This document shows positions 44,816-54,433 of a DNA stretch of 64,000 nt, in pieces. A program made the position numbers and the translations under genes. This DNA comes from Brevibacterium paucivorans. Lineage in GTDB: Bacteria > Actinomycetota > Actinomycetes > Actinomycetales > Brevibacteriaceae. The notes below the pieces were generated by a model that saw only the letters and a program-made list of their open reading frames with translations, searched no databases and was not told where the DNA came from. Location: assembly GCF_016907735.1 (NCBI RefSeq), contig NZ_JAFBCP010000001.1:186001-250000 (forward strand). Direction: 5' to 3'. How positions within the stretch are numbered: position 1 is the first letter of the stretch; each line of letters starts with the position of its first letter.

Positions 44816-47431
44816 GTGTCTCAACTGAACCTCACCCGTGACGATGCTCGCACGCGTGCGCAACTGATCAACGTTGACTCCTATGACATCACTCTAGTTC
44901 TTGATGGTCACGGTGACACGTTTAGGACCATCACAACTGTGAGGTTTTCAGCTCAAGACGGCACTGATTCGTTCATTGACGCAATTACGGACACCGTGGC
45001 ATCTGTGGTTCTCAACGGTGAAGAACTCGATACCTCGCAGGTTGTCTCTGAAGGGCGGATTGCACTCCCTGGCTTGGCAAAAGATAACGTTCTCACCATC
45101 GACGCCACGTTCTTTTACATGAACACCGGCGAAGGTCTTCACCGGTTTGTCGACCCTGTTGACAATGAAACGTATCTGTACTCGCAGTTCGAAGTACCGG
45201 ACTCCCGTCGCGTCTTCCCTGTTTTTGAACAACCCGACATGAAGGCCACGTTTGCGTTCAACGTCATCGCACCCAAACATTGGGAAGTTTTCTCAAACTC
45301 ACCCACGCCACGTCCGCACGACCTCGGCGAGTTCGCAGACCTTGCCGAGTCGCAAAAGTCAGCCGTGTGGCAGTTCGCTCCCACTCCCCCAATTTCAAGC
45401 TACATCACCGCGATTGTGGCCGGTCCCTACACTGGCGTTCGAGACTCGCTTGTGAGCAGTGACGGTGAAACTGTGCCTTTGGGAGTTTTCTGTCGTGCTT
45501 CGCTGGCGTCGCATTTGGACGCCGACAACATCATTGAAACGACCAAGGCCGGGTTCGCGTTCTTCGAAGAACAGTTCCAGACGCCGTATCCGTTTGAAAA
45601 ATACGATCAGATCTTCGTTCCGGAGTTCAATGCCGGTGCCATGGAGAATGCCGGATGCGTGACCTTCGTCGAATCCTATGTCTTCCGTTCGCGTGCAACA
45701 GAAGCCACCGTTGAACGTCGCGACGTGACAATTCTCCACGAACTTGCACACATGTGGTTTGGCGACCTGGTGACCATGAAGTGGTGGAACGACCTGTGGC
45801 TGAACGAATCGTTTGCTGAGTTCATGTCCACGTTGGCAACGGCCGAAGCAACCCGTTTCGGCGATGCCTGGACCACCTTCGCCACTCTGGAAAAAGCGTG
45901 GGCGTACCGACAAGACCAGCTTCCCAGCACGCACCCCATCGAAGCTGATATCGCGGATCTTCACGATGTCGAAGTGAACTTTGACGGCATCACGTACGCG
46001 AAAGGCGCCTCTGTGCTCAAGCAGTTGGTTGCGTACGTGGGTCGCGAGAACTTCTTCACTGGTTTGAAAGCCTACTTCGACACCCATGCGTGGAAGAACA
46101 CTGAACTGCGTGATCTTTTGGTTGAGCTTGAAAAATCGTCGGGACGCGATCTCGACGAATGGGTGCGTGTGTGGTTGCAAGAGTCAGGCGTCAACCTCCT
46201 CAAGCCTGAACTGAAGGTTTCAGACGGGGTTCTCACTGAGCTTCTGATTCACCAAGAACCGTGGGTGATTGAAGGGCAGCCAACACCGTCCTTGCGCCCC
46301 CACCGGTTGGCTGTAGGTTTGTACTCTTTAAAAGACGACAAGCTTGTGCGTACTGAGCTCATTCACCTTGACGTCAACCAGGCAGTGACAAATGTTCCAC
46401 TGCCACCTGACACTCCTCAACCGGATCTTGTTTTGGTCAATGACACCGACCTCACGTACGCAAAGATTCGTTTCGACGACGCAAGCCTGGAAACTGCGCT
46501 TGCTCACTTGTCAGGCATTGATGACTCACTGGCCCAGCTCTTGGTTCTTTCGACCGTGTGGGACATGGTGCGCGATGCTGAGCTTCCGCTCGAGAGGTAC
46601 ATCGAACTGCTCGAGGCCAATATTGACGCAGTGACCCATTCGACCGGGTTGACCGTTCAAATCCGTCAGCTTACAACCGCAGTTGAGAGCTATACGTCAC
46701 CGCAGAACCGCGCTGAGCTTTCTGCTCGCGTTGCCGACTTCTTGTGGGAAGCCACGCTCAGGTCCCCGGAAAACAGCGACCAGCAGTTCCAACTGTTTAA
46801 GGCTTTTGTCACGCATGCAACTACCCCAGAACAGCTTGATCGTCTCGAGGGTATCCACTCCGGTGATCTTGATGCTCCTGACGGAATCACGATCGACAAG
46901 GACCTGGCATGGGGCATCGTGTCGTACTTGGCCCTCCACGATCGAATCAGCGATAAAGACATTGACGCGCTCATGAACGAGGACAACACCGCCTCCGGTA
47001 TTCGGTTCGCTCACGTAGCACGTAGCGCACGCTGTACCACCAACAGTAAGAAGCGCGCTTACGACCTGGCCACCGGTGACACGTCGCTCCCGAACGCCGT
47101 CATCGTTGCTGTGACAAGTGGTTTCTCCATGGGTATTGAGCAGGCTGACGGAACACTCATTGACAGCGGTGACGAAAACAGCTTCGCCGACCTCTTCTAC
47201 GCACACGTCGAAGACTGGTGGAATACCCGCACACTTGAAATCGCCCAGACGCTCACGCTCCGCTTGCACCCGCCAGCGTCATGCGAGACTGCCTCACGCA
47301 CTCGCGAATGGCTGGAAACCCACCCCAATGCGCACAAGGGTGCTCGGCGTATCATGCGTGAACTTCTTGATGCTACCGAGCGCTCTCTGAGAGTTCGTGA
47401 AACCTCTCAGTCGCACTCGAGGGACGCCTGA
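44816..47431 (+). CDS. pepN: aminopeptidase N (M1 family)
   Basis: GTG 44816 has AGGAG five bases upstream; the longer open frame before it is antisense to the nitroreductase-like gene. The 871-aa zinc aminopeptidase has the exopeptidase motif GAMENAG and the zinc site His308-Glu309-x2-His312-x18-Glu331 (HELAHMWFGD...LNESF). An ERAP1-like C-terminal helical domain follows (from about 540). It removes N-terminal residues from peptides in the cytosol. Confidence 0.95.
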   Translation: MSQLNLTRDDARTRAQLINVDSYDITLVLDGHGDTFRTITTVRFSAQDGTDSFIDAITDTVASVVLNGEELDTSQVVSEGRIALPGLAKDNVLTIDATFFYMNTGEGLHRFVDPVDNETYLYSQFEVPDSRRVFPVFEQPDMKATFAFNVIAPKHWEVFSNSPTPRPHDLGEFADLAESQKSAVWQFAPTPPISSYITAIVAGPYTGVRDSLVSSDGETVPLGVFCRASLASHLDADNIIETTKAGFAFFEEQFQTPYPFEKYDQIFVPEFNAGAMENAGCVTFVESYVFRSRATEATVERRDVTILHELAHMWFGDLVTMKWWNDLWLNESFAEFMSTLATAEATRFGDAWTTFATLEKAWAYRQDQLPSTHPIEADIADLHDVEVNFDGITYAKGASVLKQLVAYVGRENFFTGLKAYFDTHAWKNTELRDLLVELEKSSGRDLDEWVRVWLQESGVNLLKPELKVSDGVLTELLIHQEPWVIEGQPTPSLRPHRLAVGLYSLKDDKLVRTELIHLDVNQAVTNVPLPPDTPQPDLVLVNDTDLTYAKIRFDDASLETALAHLSGIDDSLAQLLVLSTVWDMVRDAELPLERYIELLEANIDAVTHSTGLTVQIRQLTTAVESYTSPQNRAELSARVADFLWEATLRSPENSDQQFQLFKAFVTHATTPEQLDRLEGIHSGDLDAPDGITIDKDLAWGIVSYLALHDRISDKDIDALMNEDNTASGIRFAHVARSARCTTNSKKRAYDLATGDTSLPNAVIVAVTSGFSMGIEQADGTLIDSGDENSFADLFYAHVEDWWNTRTLEIAQTLTLRLHPPASCETASRTREWLETHPNAHKGARRIMRELLDATERSLRVRETSQSHSRDA

Positions 47432-47454
47432 TTGAAAATCCAGGTTCAGTATCT

Positions 47455-48498
47455 ATGGTTGAACAACGTATGAGTTACTTACTTGCTGCTTCAACACCCC
47501 AGCCCACTCCCATTTCCGACACGGTGAATCGTGCTGCCGAAGGTGTCGACAAGTGGTGGACTTTCTTGATCGGAGCGCCCCTCCGCATCGCCATCCTGGT
47601 GGTACTTGCCATCGTTGTGACGTTCGTGGTGCGCCTAGTCATCCGGAAGTTTGCGCGCAAGATAGCAGAAGGAACCACGGCTGTTTCTTCGCGTCGCTTT
47701 GGTGGCGACGCTCGCGATCGGGTCATCAAGTCCGATGCCACGTCTGTGGCTCGTCGTGCACAGCGCGCGAAAACAGTCGGCTCGTTACTATCCTCGATCG
47801 CTGCCATCATCATCTTCGTGATTATGGCACTCATGATCATGCAGGAACTGGGCTACAACCCAGCCCCTATCCTGGCATCGGCAGGTGTCGCTGGTGTCGC
47901 AATCGGGTTTGGCGCACAGTCATTAGTCCGCGATTACCTTTCCGGTTTCTTTATCGTTGCCGAGGATCAATACGGAATTGGCGACACCGTGGACCTGGGT
48001 GAGGCCGTGGGAGTCGTCGAAGACGTAGGTCTACGCTCCACCAAAGTCCGTGGGATCGACGGGACACTCTGGCACGTTCCTAACGGAGAGATTCTGCGCG
48101 TTGGTAACCAATCGCAAGGATGGGCACGCGCAGTTATGGACCTGCCAGTCCCCTACGACGCCGATCAAAAGACTGTCGACAAAGCCATTCACGCAGCAGT
48201 CGAATCGATGCGCAACAAACCTGACCTAGCGCCTTCCATTCTGGAAGAACCAGAGATCTGGGGTGTTCAGGAAATCAGCGGAAACGCCGTCACAATCCGT
48301 ACCGTCATTAAAACTAAGCCCAACGAACAGTGGGGTGTAGCACGCGCGTTTCGGGCAGAGATCCAGCGCGAACTGCGCAAACGTGGAATCACCATCGCGA
48401 TTCCAGCACAGTCGCTCATAGGAACCATGCCAGGACCTCAGACCAGCACAGCTACAACCACTTCGGACAACGCCGAAAACAAGGACAGTGACTCATGA
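47455..48498 (+). CDS. MscS-family mechanosensitive channel
   Basis: The 347-aa protein has an N-terminal helix (APLRIAILVVLAIVVTFVVRLVI), a second membrane segment (SIAAIIIFVIMALMIMQELG) and the pore-lining ILASAGVAGVAIGFGAQSLVRDYLSGFFIVAEDQYGIGD, followed by the beta domain with the conserved VPNGEI. The C-terminal tail is Thr/Asn/Asp-rich. It releases solutes upon hypo-osmotic shock. An internal ATG at 47470 is a possible start. The stop overlaps the globin ATG (ATGA). Confidence 0.9.
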   Translation: MVEQRMSYLLAASTPQPTPISDTVNRAAEGVDKWWTFLIGAPLRIAILVVLAIVVTFVVRLVIRKFARKIAEGTTAVSSRRFGGDARDRVIKSDATSVARRAQRAKTVGSLLSSIAAIIIFVIMALMIMQELGYNPAPILASAGVAGVAIGFGAQSLVRDYLSGFFIVAEDQYGIGDTVDLGEAVGVVEDVGLRSTKVRGIDGTLWHVPNGEILRVGNQSQGWARAVMDLPVPYDADQKTVDKAIHAAVESMRNKPDLAPSILEEPEIWGVQEISGNAVTIRTVIKTKPNEQWGVARAFRAEIQRELRKRGITIAIPAQSLIGTMPGPQTSTATTTSDNAENKDSDS

Positions 48499-48995
48499 CC
48501 ACACCGCAACGCCCGGACAGCGTCTTCGCCGCTGTGGGCGGCCACGCCACGTTTACCACGCTTGTAGACGCGTTCTACGCGTCAGTTGCTCAGGACGAAT
48601 TCCTCATCAGCATGTACCCCGAAGGACATGAACTCGATGGCGCGAAGCACCGGCTTCAGACGTTCCTCGAGCAGTACTTCGGTGGCCCCACCACGTATCA
48701 GGAAGAGCGCGGTCACCCACGTTTACGCATGCGCCACAACCCGTACCCGGTTGATTCAAAAGCCAAAGACCACTGGCTCCACCACATGCGCAAGGCACTG
48801 GACACGGTCAAACTTCCGCCTATGTACGACCAGCTCATGTGGGACTATTTTGAGCGCGCCGCCACGGCCATGATCAATACGCCAGACCCGCTAGACGGTC
48901 GCACCCGTTTGGACATCAGGGCTGGCTCGTCGACCCCACAGGACTACCCGTCCCCGCCTCTACAAGGCCAGCCGGACCCCACTACACACGAGTAA
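48495..48995 (+). CDS. glbO: group II truncated haemoglobin
   Basis: The 166-aa protein has a GlbO pattern: FAAVGGHATFTTLVDAFYASVAQDE, MYPEGHELDGAKHRLQTFLEQYFGGP, then HPRLRMRHNPYPVDSKAKDHWLHHM with the proximal His and the Trp of the G helix. GlbO-type globins bind O2 and other diatomics in actinobacteria. The C-terminal ~40 residues are Pro-rich and lie outside the fold. Coupled to mscS by ATGA and overlapping the convergent gene by 14 bases. Confidence 0.92.
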   Translation: MTTPQRPDSVFAAVGGHATFTTLVDAFYASVAQDEFLISMYPEGHELDGAKHRLQTFLEQYFGGPTTYQEERGHPRLRMRHNPYPVDSKAKDHWLHHMRKALDTVKLPPMYDQLMWDYFERAATAMINTPDPLDGRTRLDIRAGSSTPQDYPSPPLQGQPDPTTHE

Positions 48996-49641
48996 GCACG
49001 TGGCCGTGAGGCGCAGACAGACGCAACCACTGAGGTGCTGCGAAAACCTTCACCGGGCGTGAAACCCGCAAGAAACCGCACGCGTCCATCGCAAACGCCA
49101 ACCCTGCCGGCACAGGCGACTTCACCGCGTCACTGATACCTTCGATCGGTCGCTTCCACACGGCGGTGCGCAGTGCGCTCACGGCGTGAGCGCCTGCACC
49201 TTCGGGAACACCCTCTGTAATTTCCTTAACCCCAGCGTCGGCGACGTCGCGCAGCGACTCAGCGTCGACCTCGGCGACGGGAGCCCAACCCGCACGAGGA
49301 GGCGCAATACCCGTCCACGACTTTTGCACCCGCTGCGGAGGCACTCGCAACTCCAAAGAGTCAGTCTTCGATGAACGCACCAACCTGTCGACAACAGCAC
49401 TAGCTGGCACGACCTCGTCGATATTGCCATCTGCGCACGACACAATCGGAATCATACGCATGGCCAGGGCTAGTGGCATGTCATCGCCCAGGCCCACCGG
49501 AAACAGCGGCGCAGTGGAAATAACCGCGACCGTTCCGTGAACCGTAATGCGCACTGCCGCGTCTTCGTCGATACGCAAGACCCGCGACAAGTACTGGTTG
49601 AGGTCAGCAAGAACCTCGGAACTTGGCAACTCGATGCTCAT
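48982..49641 (-). CDS. uncharacterised actinobacterial protein
   Basis: I do not recognise this 219-aa protein. It has an alpha/beta N-terminal part (DLNQYLSRVLRIDEDAAVRITVHGTVAVISTAPLFPV), a Pro/Arg-rich middle (PPQRVQKSWTGIAPPRAGWAPVAEVDAESL) and an Ala-rich helical C-terminus ending LRLSAPHGHVLTRV. No signal peptide or membrane segment. The ATG directly follows the TAA of the upstream acyl-CoA thioesterase gene, so it is translated from the same message. Confidence 0.65.
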   Translation of the reverse strand: MSIELPSSEVLADLNQYLSRVLRIDEDAAVRITVHGTVAVISTAPLFPVGLGDDMPLALAMRMIPIVSCADGNIDEVVPASAVVDRLVRSSKTDSLELRVPPQRVQKSWTGIAPPRAGWAPVAEVDAESLRDVADAGVKEITEGVPEGAGAHAVSALRTAVWKRPIEGISDAVKSPVPAGLAFAMDACGFLRVSRPVKVFAAPQWLRLSAPHGHVLTRV

Positions 49642-50184
49642 TTATTTCCGCCTTCGCATAGGTGGTCCAGGATTCACGACCGAGCGCAGGGCCTGCGCGT
49701 GCTCCTCTTGCAAACGCTGAGCACGCCCGCTCTCACGGTCGACAAAAACAACATCCGTTTCGGCGACGGTGTACGCCTTCGACCCATCCGGTTCCGCAAT
49801 CACATACCCAACAGTCATGACGACGGGGGCCACTTTGCTGATCACCGTGTCAATCGCCACCGGGCCTTCCCGATACGGGATAGGCGCACGGTACTCAATC
49901 GCGTGGGAAGCCACCAAAATGTCGTGGGTGTGCGCAACCTCAGCAAACACCGGGGGGATCTCGAGCCCCACACACGATGGCACCGTTCCGTGCGGGCCAG
50001 GAACAACAGCGGCATCCCTATCAGCTGTCGGGGAACCAAATGCGCGAACTCGAGCTTCTTCCAGAAGGCGCATTTGCGTGACGTTGTTGATGTGCCCATA
50101 TGCATCCATGTCACCCCAGCGCAACTCAAGAAGAACACGGGTAAACTCGCCCGTCAGCAGTGGGTTTACTAGTTGGAATGCCAT
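49642..50184 (-). CDS. 4-hydroxybenzoyl-CoA thioesterase-type hot-dog protein
   Basis: The 180-aa single hot-dog-fold protein has LRWGDMDAYGHINNVTQMRLLEEAR, with the D-x-D-x-x-G-H-I-N-N motif that holds the catalytic Asp, and later VVMTVGYVIAEPDG and the strand TVAETDVVFVD. It hydrolyses acyl-CoA thioesters of unknown chain type. It diverges from a TesB-type thioesterase. Confidence 0.88.
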   Translation of the reverse strand: MAFQLVNPLLTGEFTRVLLELRWGDMDAYGHINNVTQMRLLEEARVRAFGSPTADRDAAVVPGPHGTVPSCVGLEIPPVFAEVAHTHDILVASHAIEYRAPIPYREGPVAIDTVISKVAPVVMTVGYVIAEPDGSKAYTVAETDVVFVDRESGRAQRLQEEHAQALRSVVNPGPPMRRRK

Positions 50185-50341
50185 AGCACTATCTTGCCAC
50201 TTGTGTTATGAGAACCACAGCATAAACATTGTTGGACTGCGCACAGTTAGTGTTCGATTCCGCACAGTAACACGAACAATCGCGGCGTCTGTTTCCTGTA
50301 CAGACCGCTGTGACACTAGGATTCACAGCATGGAGGTTCAA

Positions 50342-51223
50342 ATGGAAGAAAACGTGAGTGAACTTATGCAGGTGCTCAACCTCGAAACGGTCGACGGCCC
50401 GGCACCCGGCGGTGAAGCTCACTGTTTCAAAGCGTGGAATCAGAAGAAGCCAGGCGGTCGGCTGTTCGGTGGACAGGTTCTTGCGCAGTGCGTGGCAGCG
50501 ACGTCTCAAACCATGAGTGAAGACCGGTTCATCCACTCGATTCACGGCTACTTTTTGCGCGCCGGACGCGATGACACGGACTTGTTCCTGGGCGTCGAGA
50601 ACTTGCGCGACGGAGGATCATTTTCGACTCGTCGCGTGCAGGCCTATCAAAATGGGGTGCCCATTTTCTCGGCGATCGCGTCGTTCCAAACCGAACAGGA
50701 CGGTCTTGAACACTCAAACGCGTTCCCTGATGACATTCCTGGTCCTCAAGAACTGCAGGATCTGAACGAAATTCTGGGCGAAACCAACAACGCGTTGATC
50801 AAGAACTGGATTGCGCGCCGGCCGTTCGACATCCGCCCGGTGGACCCGGAGCTTTACACTGGGTTCTCCGGAGCAAAAACCTCGCACACTCGCTATTGGT
50901 TACGGGCTATTGCTCCTCTGAGTACCGATCGCGTTATCAATGCCGCGACCGCAGCGTACGCCAGTGACTACAGCCTGCTGGAATCGATTCTGCGACGCCA
51001 CGGACTCAGCTGGTCGGATCCGCGTTTGCGCATGGCCAGCCTCGACCACGCCATGTGGTGGCACCGCCCCATTAACCTCAACGAATGGCACCTCATTGAC
51101 TACCGGTCCCCCGCAGCAGAAGGTGGCCGAGGTCTGGGTATGGGAAGCATCTTCACCCACAGTGGGGATCTGGTTGCCTCCGTTGCCCAGCAGGGCATGG
51201 TGCGTGTAAAAGAAAGTCAGTAA
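50342..51223 (+). CDS. tesB: acyl-CoA thioesterase II (TesB)
   Basis: ATG 50342 is five bases after GGAGG and is preferred to ATG 50330, which would put the ribosome binding site inside the gene. The 293-aa double hot-dog enzyme has GRLFGGQVLAQCVAAT, FIHSIHGYFLRAGRDDTDL, and in the second half MASLDHAMWWHRPINLNEWHLIDYRSPAA with the catalytic Asp region. TAGGAT (50317-50322) is a -10 candidate. It cleaves medium to long acyl-CoA. Confidence 0.92.
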   Translation: MEENVSELMQVLNLETVDGPAPGGEAHCFKAWNQKKPGGRLFGGQVLAQCVAATSQTMSEDRFIHSIHGYFLRAGRDDTDLFLGVENLRDGGSFSTRRVQAYQNGVPIFSAIASFQTEQDGLEHSNAFPDDIPGPQELQDLNEILGETNNALIKNWIARRPFDIRPVDPELYTGFSGAKTSHTRYWLRAIAPLSTDRVINAATAAYASDYSLLESILRRHGLSWSDPRLRMASLDHAMWWHRPINLNEWHLIDYRSPAAEGGRGLGMGSIFTHSGDLVASVAQQGMVRVKESQ

Positions 51224-51228
51224 ATACA

Positions 51229-51259
51229 TGTGTGGCCCTGCTAAAAGCAGGGCCACACA
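51229..51259. terminator. bidirectional terminator, tesB / ettA
   Basis: TGTGTGGCCCTGC (51229-51241) pairs perfectly with GCAGGGCCACACA (51247-51259); loop TAAAA, then TTCTTG on the right. Confidence 0.85.
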
Positions 51260-51266
51260 TTCTTGA

Positions 51267-52949
51267 TTAGTCGCGAGTGAGGCGACGGTGCGTCACGCGG
51301 TGTGGGCGTGCGGCTTCTTCACCCAATCGGTCGACCTTGTTCTTTTCGTACGCTTCGAAGTTACCTTCGAACCAGTACCAGTTGGATGGGTTCTCTTCTG
51401 TGCCTTCCCACGCGAGAATGTGGGTGGCCACACGGTCGAGGAACCAGCGGTCGTGGGAAACGACCACAGCACAACCGGGGAACTGAAGAAGAGCGTTTTC
51501 CAGTGAGCTCAAAGTTTCCACGTCGAGGTCGTTCGTGGGCTCGTCAAGAAGCAACAAGTTTCCACCCTGTTTGAGGGTGAGCGCCAGGTTCAGGCGGTTG
51601 CGTTCACCACCGGACAGAACTCCGGCCTTCTTCTGCTGGTCTGGACCCTTGAAACCGAATGCTGACACGTATGCACGCGACGGCATTTCGACCGCACCCA
51701 CCTGGATGTAGTCCAGACCATCCGAGACAACTTCCCACAGGGTCTTTTCTGGGTCGATTCCACCACGGGACTGGTCAACGTAGGAAATCTTTACAGTGTC
51801 GCCGACCTTGAGGTTTCCGCCATCGAGTGGCTCAAGTCCCACGATGGTCTTAAACAACGTGGTCTTACCGACACCGTTTGGACCAATCACACCGACGATT
51901 CCGTTGCGTGGCAGCGAGAAGGACAGTCCGTCGATAAGGGTACGGTCGTCGAATCCCTTGTGAAGGTCTTCAGCTTCGATAACGACGTTACCCAAGCGTG
52001 GACCTGGTGGGATCTGGATTTCTTCGAAGTCGAGCTTGCGCATCTTCTCGGCTTCGGCCGCCATCTCTTCATACCGAGCCAAACGCGCCTTTGACTTGGT
52101 TTGACGGGCCTTCGCATTCGAACGCACCCATTCGAGTTCTTCTGACAGTCGCTTCTGGAGCTTCGCGTCTTTCTTACCCTGCACTTGGAGGCGTTCTTTC
52201 TTCTTCTCCAAGTACGTCGAGTAGTTACCTTCATATGGGTACAGGTGACCGCGGTCAACTTCAGCGATCCATTCGGCCACGTGGTCGAGGAAGTACCTAT
52301 CGTGGGTGATGGCGATAACGGCGCCTGGGTAGGTGCTCAAGTGCTGCTCGAGCCACAGGACCGATTCTGCGTCGAGGTGGTTAGTAGGCTCGTCGAGGAG
52401 CAACAAGTCGGGCTTTTCCAGGAGCAATTTACACAGAGCGACACGACGACGTTCACCACCGGAGAGCACACGAACATCGGCGTCTCCCGGAGGGCAACGC
52501 AAAGCGTCCATCGCCTGGTCGAGCTGCGAGTCCAGGTCCCACGCGTCAGCAGCGTCGATTTCTTCCTGCAGCTTGCCCATCTCTTCCATAAGAGCGTCGA
52601 AGTCGGCGTCCGGATTCGACATCTCTTCAGAGATTTCGTTGTAGCGGTCCAGCTTCTGCTTGATGCTTCCGACGCCCTCTTCGACGTTCTCACGAACCGT
52701 CTTTTCTTCATTGAGTGGCGGCTCCTGCAGGAGGATACCCACCGTGTACCCGGGGCTTAAGCGAGCTTCACCGTTCGAAGGCTGGTCCAGTCCAGCCATG
52801 ATCTTCAGAATTGTCGATTTACCCGCACCGTTGGGGCCGACCATACCGATCTTTGCCCCTGGGTAGAACGACATTGATACGTCGTCGAGAATAACCTTGT
52901 CACCGTGCGCTTTACGCGCCTTATGCATGGTGTAAATGAACTCTGCCAT
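51267..52949 (-). CDS. ettA: energy-dependent translational throttle protein EttA (ABC-F)
   Basis: The 560-aa soluble protein has two ABC domains: Walker A GPNGAGKST and GPNGVGKTT, signatures LSGGERRRVAL and LSGGERNRLNL, and Walker B LLLLDEPTNHLD and LLLLDEPTNDLD. The linker GNYSTYLEKKKERLQVQGKKDAKLQ contains the PtIM. The order and the HDRYFLD / HDRWFLD switch match EttA, which gates the 70S ribosome's first step by ATP level. No transmembrane domain. Confidence 0.95.
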   Translation of the reverse strand: MAEFIYTMHKARKAHGDKVILDDVSMSFYPGAKIGMVGPNGAGKSTILKIMAGLDQPSNGEARLSPGYTVGILLQEPPLNEEKTVRENVEEGVGSIKQKLDRYNEISEEMSNPDADFDALMEEMGKLQEEIDAADAWDLDSQLDQAMDALRCPPGDADVRVLSGGERRRVALCKLLLEKPDLLLLDEPTNHLDAESVLWLEQHLSTYPGAVIAITHDRYFLDHVAEWIAEVDRGHLYPYEGNYSTYLEKKKERLQVQGKKDAKLQKRLSEELEWVRSNAKARQTKSKARLARYEEMAAEAEKMRKLDFEEIQIPPGPRLGNVVIEAEDLHKGFDDRTLIDGLSFSLPRNGIVGVIGPNGVGKTTLFKTIVGLEPLDGGNLKVGDTVKISYVDQSRGGIDPEKTLWEVVSDGLDYIQVGAVEMPSRAYVSAFGFKGPDQQKKAGVLSGGERNRLNLALTLKQGGNLLLLDEPTNDLDVETLSSLENALLQFPGCAVVVSHDRWFLDRVATHILAWEGTEENPSNWYWFEGNFEAYEKNKVDRLGEEAARPHRVTHRRLTRD

Positions 52950-52989
52950 AGTGCTTCAAGGCTACCGTGGGAACTTCGCGAAAAGCTAG

Positions 52990-53724
52990 TTACCCAATCG
53001 AGTTTGCCGATCCACTGTCAGAGCCTTCATCTGTCCCAGATTCGCTTCTATCGTTTGATCCTGAGTCAGACTGTTTTTTCTTCTTCTTTTTCTTTGGCTT
53101 AGGAGTCTCTTGCTCTTCCGATGTGTCCTGACCTGAGTCTTCGGACGCGTTGTCGTTTGAACCCTCTGACGATTCGCCGTCCTTGCGTTCGTGCATGTCG
53201 TCACCGGGCAGGTGGCCTACTCCGTTGTCTTTATCCGCGTCGGCCCGCTCTTCGCCCTTAGGTGGTTCTACCCCTTCGGGGCGGTCTACATTTCCGTAAA
53301 GACACGACTTGTTAGACTCGTTGGGCTCCACGAGGCTACCCGAGACCGAGCCTTGCCTCACTTCACCAATGACGCACCCTTCTTTGACCTTAATGCCGAA
53401 CATTTTCGAAGGAACGTCGTGGTCCAAGGGCGACCGGTCAATAGTAGCTTCGAGGTCCTCAGCCTTATAACCCGTTTCGAGCATGTGCTCAAAGAACTGT
53501 TTACTGGTCGGAACCCCGTCGATCTCGGTCAGTGGCTGAACGTCCTTAAGGACCTTTGTGACAACCGCTTCTTTTTCCTTGGTTTGCTTTTTGGGTGGCC
53601 CCGGAGTGGACTCTTTCATGAACAAGCCACATCCGGACAGTGCGGTCACGGTCACCACGCCCACGCACGCGGCCACAAAGCGCTGTCGCACGCGGAAACC
53701 TGAAGAAGCTGATTCCTGTTTCAC
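52990..53724 (-). CDS. secreted lipoprotein with DUF6993-like domain and low-complexity tail
   Basis: The 244-aa protein has a signal peptide RQRFVAACVGVVTVTALSGC with lipobox L-S-G-C, then a conserved ~90-residue domain (VVTKVLKDVQPLTEIDGVPTSKQFFEHMLETGYKAEDLEATIDRSPL...VKEGCVIGEV) of a type I associate with DUF6993, and a Ser/Asp/Glu/Lys-rich tail with a KKKKKKK run. GTG 53724 is the longest start; GTG 53691 would place the signal peptide's RQRF at the N-terminus and leave a 16-bp hairpin wholly upstream. Membrane-anchored on the outer face; function unknown. Confidence 0.72.
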   Translation of the reverse strand: MKQESASSGFRVRQRFVAACVGVVTVTALSGCGLFMKESTPGPPKKQTKEKEAVVTKVLKDVQPLTEIDGVPTSKQFFEHMLETGYKAEDLEATIDRSPLDHDVPSKMFGIKVKEGCVIGEVRQGSVSGSLVEPNESNKSCLYGNVDRPEGVEPPKGEERADADKDNGVGHLPGDDMHERKDGESSEGSNDNASEDSGQDTSEEQETPKPKKKKKKKQSDSGSNDRSESGTDEGSDSGSANSIG

Positions 53725-53767
53725 AACACATAAGAATAGCCGGTCGCCGATGCTTCTTCAGGTTTCC
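53694..53767 (-). promoter_or_regulatory. 16-bp hairpin spanning the lipoprotein start region
   Basis: GGAAACCTGAAGAAGC (53694-53709) is the exact inverse of GCTTCTTCAGGTTTCC (53752-53767), with a 42-base loop that contains the GTG 53724 start and its upstream region. In the leftward message the arms are 5' leader and codons 5-10, so a stable stem would sequester the start. No T-run follows, so it is not a typical ssb terminator. Confidence 0.6.
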
Positions 53768-53781
53768 CCCGTGCGTGGCTT

Positions 53782-54291
53782 TTAGAAAGGAGGGTCGTTA
53801 TTTTCTCCGCTGTTCGCAGGCGTTACATCCACAGATCCACCTTCATCGGCTCCGGCACCCACAAGTGCCGGCTCCTTTCGCGTGATTTCTTCCCACCCGG
53901 AAGTCTGGTCCTCAGTGTCACTTTGAACGACCTTCTTGGGGCGCAACGACCGCGCTCCGTGGAACTGAAGGTTGTGTCCAACAGCATCAGCAAGGATCTG
54001 CATGGTTGACCCTTGTTGTCCATCATCGGTGGTCCATGTTCGTTCTCGTAGCCGTCCAATCACAATGACCGAGTCGCCACAGTTCACACTGGCGCGCACG
54101 TTTGAGGCAAGCGCGCTGTAACACATCACTTCATACCAGTTGGTATCGACGTTCTTGTATTCTCGACTCTCACGGTCATATCTGTCATAGTTCACCGCCA
54201 CGCGAAAACTTGTCCATGGATTGTTTTCCTGGGTTGTTCCGCTTCGGATTTCCGATCCGATTGTTCCCACAAAATAGTTGAGTTGCTTCAT
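53782..54291 (-). CDS. ssb: single-stranded DNA-binding protein
   Basis: From ATG 54291, preceded by AAAGGA, the 169-aa protein has an OB fold: MKQLNYFVGTIGSEIRSG, TSFRVAVNYDRYD, NWYEVMCYSALASNVRASVNCGDSVIVIGRLRERTW, and an acidic tail ending NDPPF, which keeps the aromatic tip used to contact partner proteins. It is not next to rpsF/rpsR and is probably a second or specialised SSB. It lies downstream of the GTPase pair. Confidence 0.88.
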   Translation of the reverse strand: MKQLNYFVGTIGSEIRSGTTQENNPWTSFRVAVNYDRYDRESREYKNVDTNWYEVMCYSALASNVRASVNCGDSVIVIGRLRERTWTTDDGQQGSTMQILADAVGHNLQFHGARSLRPKKVVQSDTEDQTSGWEEITRKEPALVGAGADEGGSVDVTPANSGENNDPPF

Positions 54292-54433
54292 TGCTGTCCT
54301 TTCGTAGGTGAATGACCACCGTGACTGAGAAAGGAAGTGCAAAAAAGAGCTACTGCGACGTCTGTGGAAAACGGTTTGCCATCCACAGCGCTCAAGCAAC
54401 GCTGTCGCCAACTGTTTCCACAGTGCGCTGGCA

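Noticed and set aside
49769..50341. Long upstream extension of tesB
   Set aside because: Antisense to the convergent thioesterase gene; GGAGG before ATG 50342 fixes the start.
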